Below are positions 13,241-14,777 of a DNA stretch of 14,777 nt, one piece after another. The notes beneath the pieces were generated by a model, which ran no database searches, had not been told where the DNA came from, and worked only from the letters and a program-made list of their open reading frames with translations. This stretch comes from an uncultured Rickettsiales bacterium (GTDB lineage Bacteria; Pseudomonadota; Alphaproteobacteria; Rickettsiales; UBA1997): positions 1 to 14,777 of the forward strand of contig CAPZCD010000027.1 in assembly GCA_948744995.1 (NCBI GenBank), given 5' to 3'. A program made the position numbers and the translations under genes. Each line of letters starts with the position of its first letter. Position 1 is the stretch's first letter.

Positions 13241-14488
13241 ATGTTTAGCAGACTCGAATTTTTTATAGCTTTTAGGTATCTTAAGGCGAAACGTAAAGAA
13301 AAATTTATATCTATAACTTCGTACTTTTCGCTTATTGGCATAACATTAGGTGTGGCAACATTGATAATTGTTATGTCAGTTATGAATGGTTTTAGAGAGG
13401 AACTAGTAGGTAAAATAATAGGAATAAATGCCCACATAAGTGTCTTTCCCAAAGAAGAAAGTGCCTACAACTATAACGATCTAATTAAACTAATAGTCGA
13501 CGAAGATGTAGCACATTTCAGCCCTATAGTTGAGGGACAAGCTATGATTATAAATAATTCTAAAGTTCTAGGAGTTATAGTAAAAGCCATCCGTTTAAGT
13601 GATTTAAAAGATAAGTATGAAATCTACAAAACCATAAAGGAAGATATAACAGATTTCGATAAAAGTAATTCAATAGTAATAGGCAAGCAGATGGCTACCA
13701 ATCTTAACTTGAAAATTGGAGATACTTTAAAACTTGTATCGCCAGAAGTTACTCCAACAATCTTTGGTGTTATACCAAAAACTAAAACCTATAGAATTGC
13801 CGGAATATTTGAAATAGGGATGTACGACTATGATGCTGGCATTGTCTTCATACCATTTGAATTAGGACAGTTACAATTTGGCTATAAAGACTCAATAAAT
13901 CTGATAGAGATTTTTCTAAAAGATGCTAATAAATCATTACAAAAATCTCAAGAAATGATTGATAAAATTAGTAAATCCGAACACTATGCAAATGTTGTTG
14001 ATTGGAAAGGTTCAAATTCTGGTTTAATATCGGCACTAAATACCGAGAGAAATGTTATGTTTTTGATACTTATGCTTATAATTGTGATAGCTATATTCAA
14101 TATAATATCTAGCCTTGTGATGTTGGTAATGGATAAAAATAAACAGATAGCGTTACTAAAAACTATAGGTGTTACTGATACTAGTATAATGAGGATATTT
14201 TTTATTTGCGGTTCAACTATTGGTGTTGTTGGAACAATGGTTGGAGTGGTTTTAGGTGCTTCAATATCCTATAATTTGGAAAGTATAAGGAAATTTATAG
14301 AGTATGTGTCTGGTAAAAATTTGTTTAATCCAACAGTCTATTATCTTTCACAATTACCGTCAAAGGTGTTTGTGTCAGATATATTATCCATATCGGTAAT
14401 ATCGATAATTTTGTCTTTTTTGGCAACGATATATCCGGCCTTAAGGGCTGCTAGAACTAATCCTGCTGAAGCTTTGAGGTATGAGTAG
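13241..14488 (+). CDS. LolC/LolE-family lipoprotein-releasing permease
   Basis: This is the inner-membrane subunit of the ABC transporter that extracts outer-membrane lipoproteins and hands them to LolA. The 415-aa protein is full length. One N-terminal transmembrane helix (about 23-49, ending in VMSVMNGFREE) is followed by a large periplasmic domain (50-270). Then come three helices (about 273-297, 318-342 and 379-401) forming the FtsX/MacB-type domain, with the family C-terminus RAARTNPAEALRYE. The segment 171-181 (TPTIFGVIPKT) sits where LolC-type proteins carry the LolA-binding hook, which suits a LolC or hybrid LolF-like protein better than LolE. The start has no strong ribosome-binding site but matches the conserved N-terminus. 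No lolD ATPase gene follows; tRNA-Gln does. Confidence 0.92.
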   Translation: MFSRLEFFIAFRYLKAKRKEKFISITSYFSLIGITLGVATLIIVMSVMNGFREELVGKIIGINAHISVFPKEESAYNYNDLIKLIVDEDVAHFSPIVEGQAMIINNSKVLGVIVKAIRLSDLKDKYEIYKTIKEDITDFDKSNSIVIGKQMATNLNLKIGDTLKLVSPEVTPTIFGVIPKTKTYRIAGIFEIGMYDYDAGIVFIPFELGQLQFGYKDSINLIEIFLKDANKSLQKSQEMIDKISKSEHYANVVDWKGSNSGLISALNTERNVMFLILMLIIVIAIFNIISSLVMLVMDKNKQIALLKTIGVTDTSIMRIFFICGSTIGVVGTMVGVVLGASISYNLESIRKFIEYVSGKNLFNPTVYYLSQLPSKVFVSDILSISVISIILSFLATIYPALRAARTNPAEALRYE

Positions 14489-14527
14489 GGTTAGTTTGGG
14501 TTTGTTAAGGGGTGAGATAAATCTATA

Positions 14528-14556
14528 TTGACTTATCATTTGAGACACGTCATAAT
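14528..14556 (+). promoter_or_regulatory. Promoter of tRNA-Gln
   Basis: TTGACT (14528-14533) and CATAAT (14551-14556) are separated by the optimal 17 bp, with initiation near 14563, just before the tRNA. The gene therefore need not depend on read-through from the permease gene. Confidence 0.7.
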
Positions 14557-14565
14557 TTATAGGAA

Positions 14566-14640
14566 TGGGCTGTAGCCAAGCGGTAAGGCAACAGGTTTTG
14601 ATCCTGTTATGCGAAGGTTCGAATCCTTCCAGCCCAACCA
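14566..14640 (+). tRNA. tRNA-Gln (anticodon TTG), CCA encoded
   Basis: Acceptor TGGGCTG (14566-14572) pairs perfectly with CAGCCCA (14630-14636), with discriminator A14637 and encoded CCA at 14638-14640. The anticodon stem ACAGG/CCTGT closes the loop TTTTGAT, with TTG at 14598-14600. The T-loop GGTTCGAATCC is present. The first base U1 is typical of tRNA-Gln. Confidence 0.95.
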
Positions 14641-14646
14641 GCATTA

Positions 14647-14675
14647 TATACTTAATTAATAAAAATACAAGTATA
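14647..14675 (+). terminator. Weak hairpin after tRNA-Gln
   Basis: TATACTT (14647-14653) pairs with AAGTATA (14669-14675) around a 15-nt loop, 6 nt after the tRNA. It is AT-only apart from one G-C pair per arm and lacks a T-run, so termination is doubtful. The remainder of the window to 14777 is AT-rich with no gene seen. Confidence 0.25.
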
Positions 14676-14777
14676 AGTATATATTAATATTATTCTTAAA
14701 TAATAACAATATTTATATTTTTAACCTATAATTATATCTTAATTATACTTATTTATAGAATTGATTTTGTTTTAATT

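Noticed and set aside
14441..14644. 67-codon frame on minus beginning MLVGLEGFEPS
   Set aside because: It is the antisense reading of tRNA-Gln, a well-known artefact.
1..14777. CRISPR arrays, insertion sequences, transposases, integrases or rRNA
   Set aside because: No regularly spaced identical repeats, no transposase or integrase motifs and no rRNA-like sequence were seen on either strand.

Overview
The window is AT-rich throughout. Its genes are short-spaced, translationally coupled in places, and interrupted by two long AT-rich gaps without genes. The gene set (Slt-type lytic transglycosylase, RNase HI, RecJ, TrmD, a LolC/E-type permease, a lipoprotein with a lipobox) is that of a Gram-negative bacterium. 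The low GC, decaying-looking intergenic DNA and a NAD-synthetase-like gene without catalytic residues suggest a reduced, host-associated proteobacterium. A Rickettsiales-like alphaproteobacterium fits best, but this is inference, and low-GC gammaproteobacteria are not excluded. All three tRNA genes (Cys-GCA, Tyr-GTA, Gln-TTG) encode their CCA ends.

Layout, left to right. 1-194: promoter and tRNA-Cys on +, facing a minus-strand operon at 206-3755 that reads slt, then a degenerate NadE glutaminase-like gene, then rnhA, with stop/start overlaps at both junctions. 3784-4035: a possible small acidic protein divergent from slt. 4101-5714: a membrane-anchored TPR protein on minus, with its start re-assigned because the longer reading frame runs through a terminator hairpin at 5724-5762. 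5774-8754: a minus-strand pair in which a beta-CASP metallo-beta-lactamase ribonuclease precedes an AMP/thymidine phosphorylase by 11 nt. 8755-9429: a gene-free gap with short repeats. 9430-9515: tRNA-Tyr on +. 9607-11394: recJ on minus. 11395-12290: a second gene-free gap with a copy of a repeat from the first gap and a C/T-rich tandem repeat of about 52 bp. 12291-13147: a small lipoprotein gene coupled to trmD on minus, divergent from a LolC/E permease at 13241-14488 on +. 14566-14640: tRNA-Gln.

The most suggestive functional unit is the nuclease plus AMP phosphorylase pair. A beta-CASP RNase could release nucleotides and the phosphorylase could split NMPs into base and ribose 1,5-bisphosphate, giving an RNA-salvage module. 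The most unusual single gene is the NadE-amidase-like protein. It keeps the fold signatures, but the catalytic Glu and Cys positions are Arg and Ser, and it lacks the synthetase domain.
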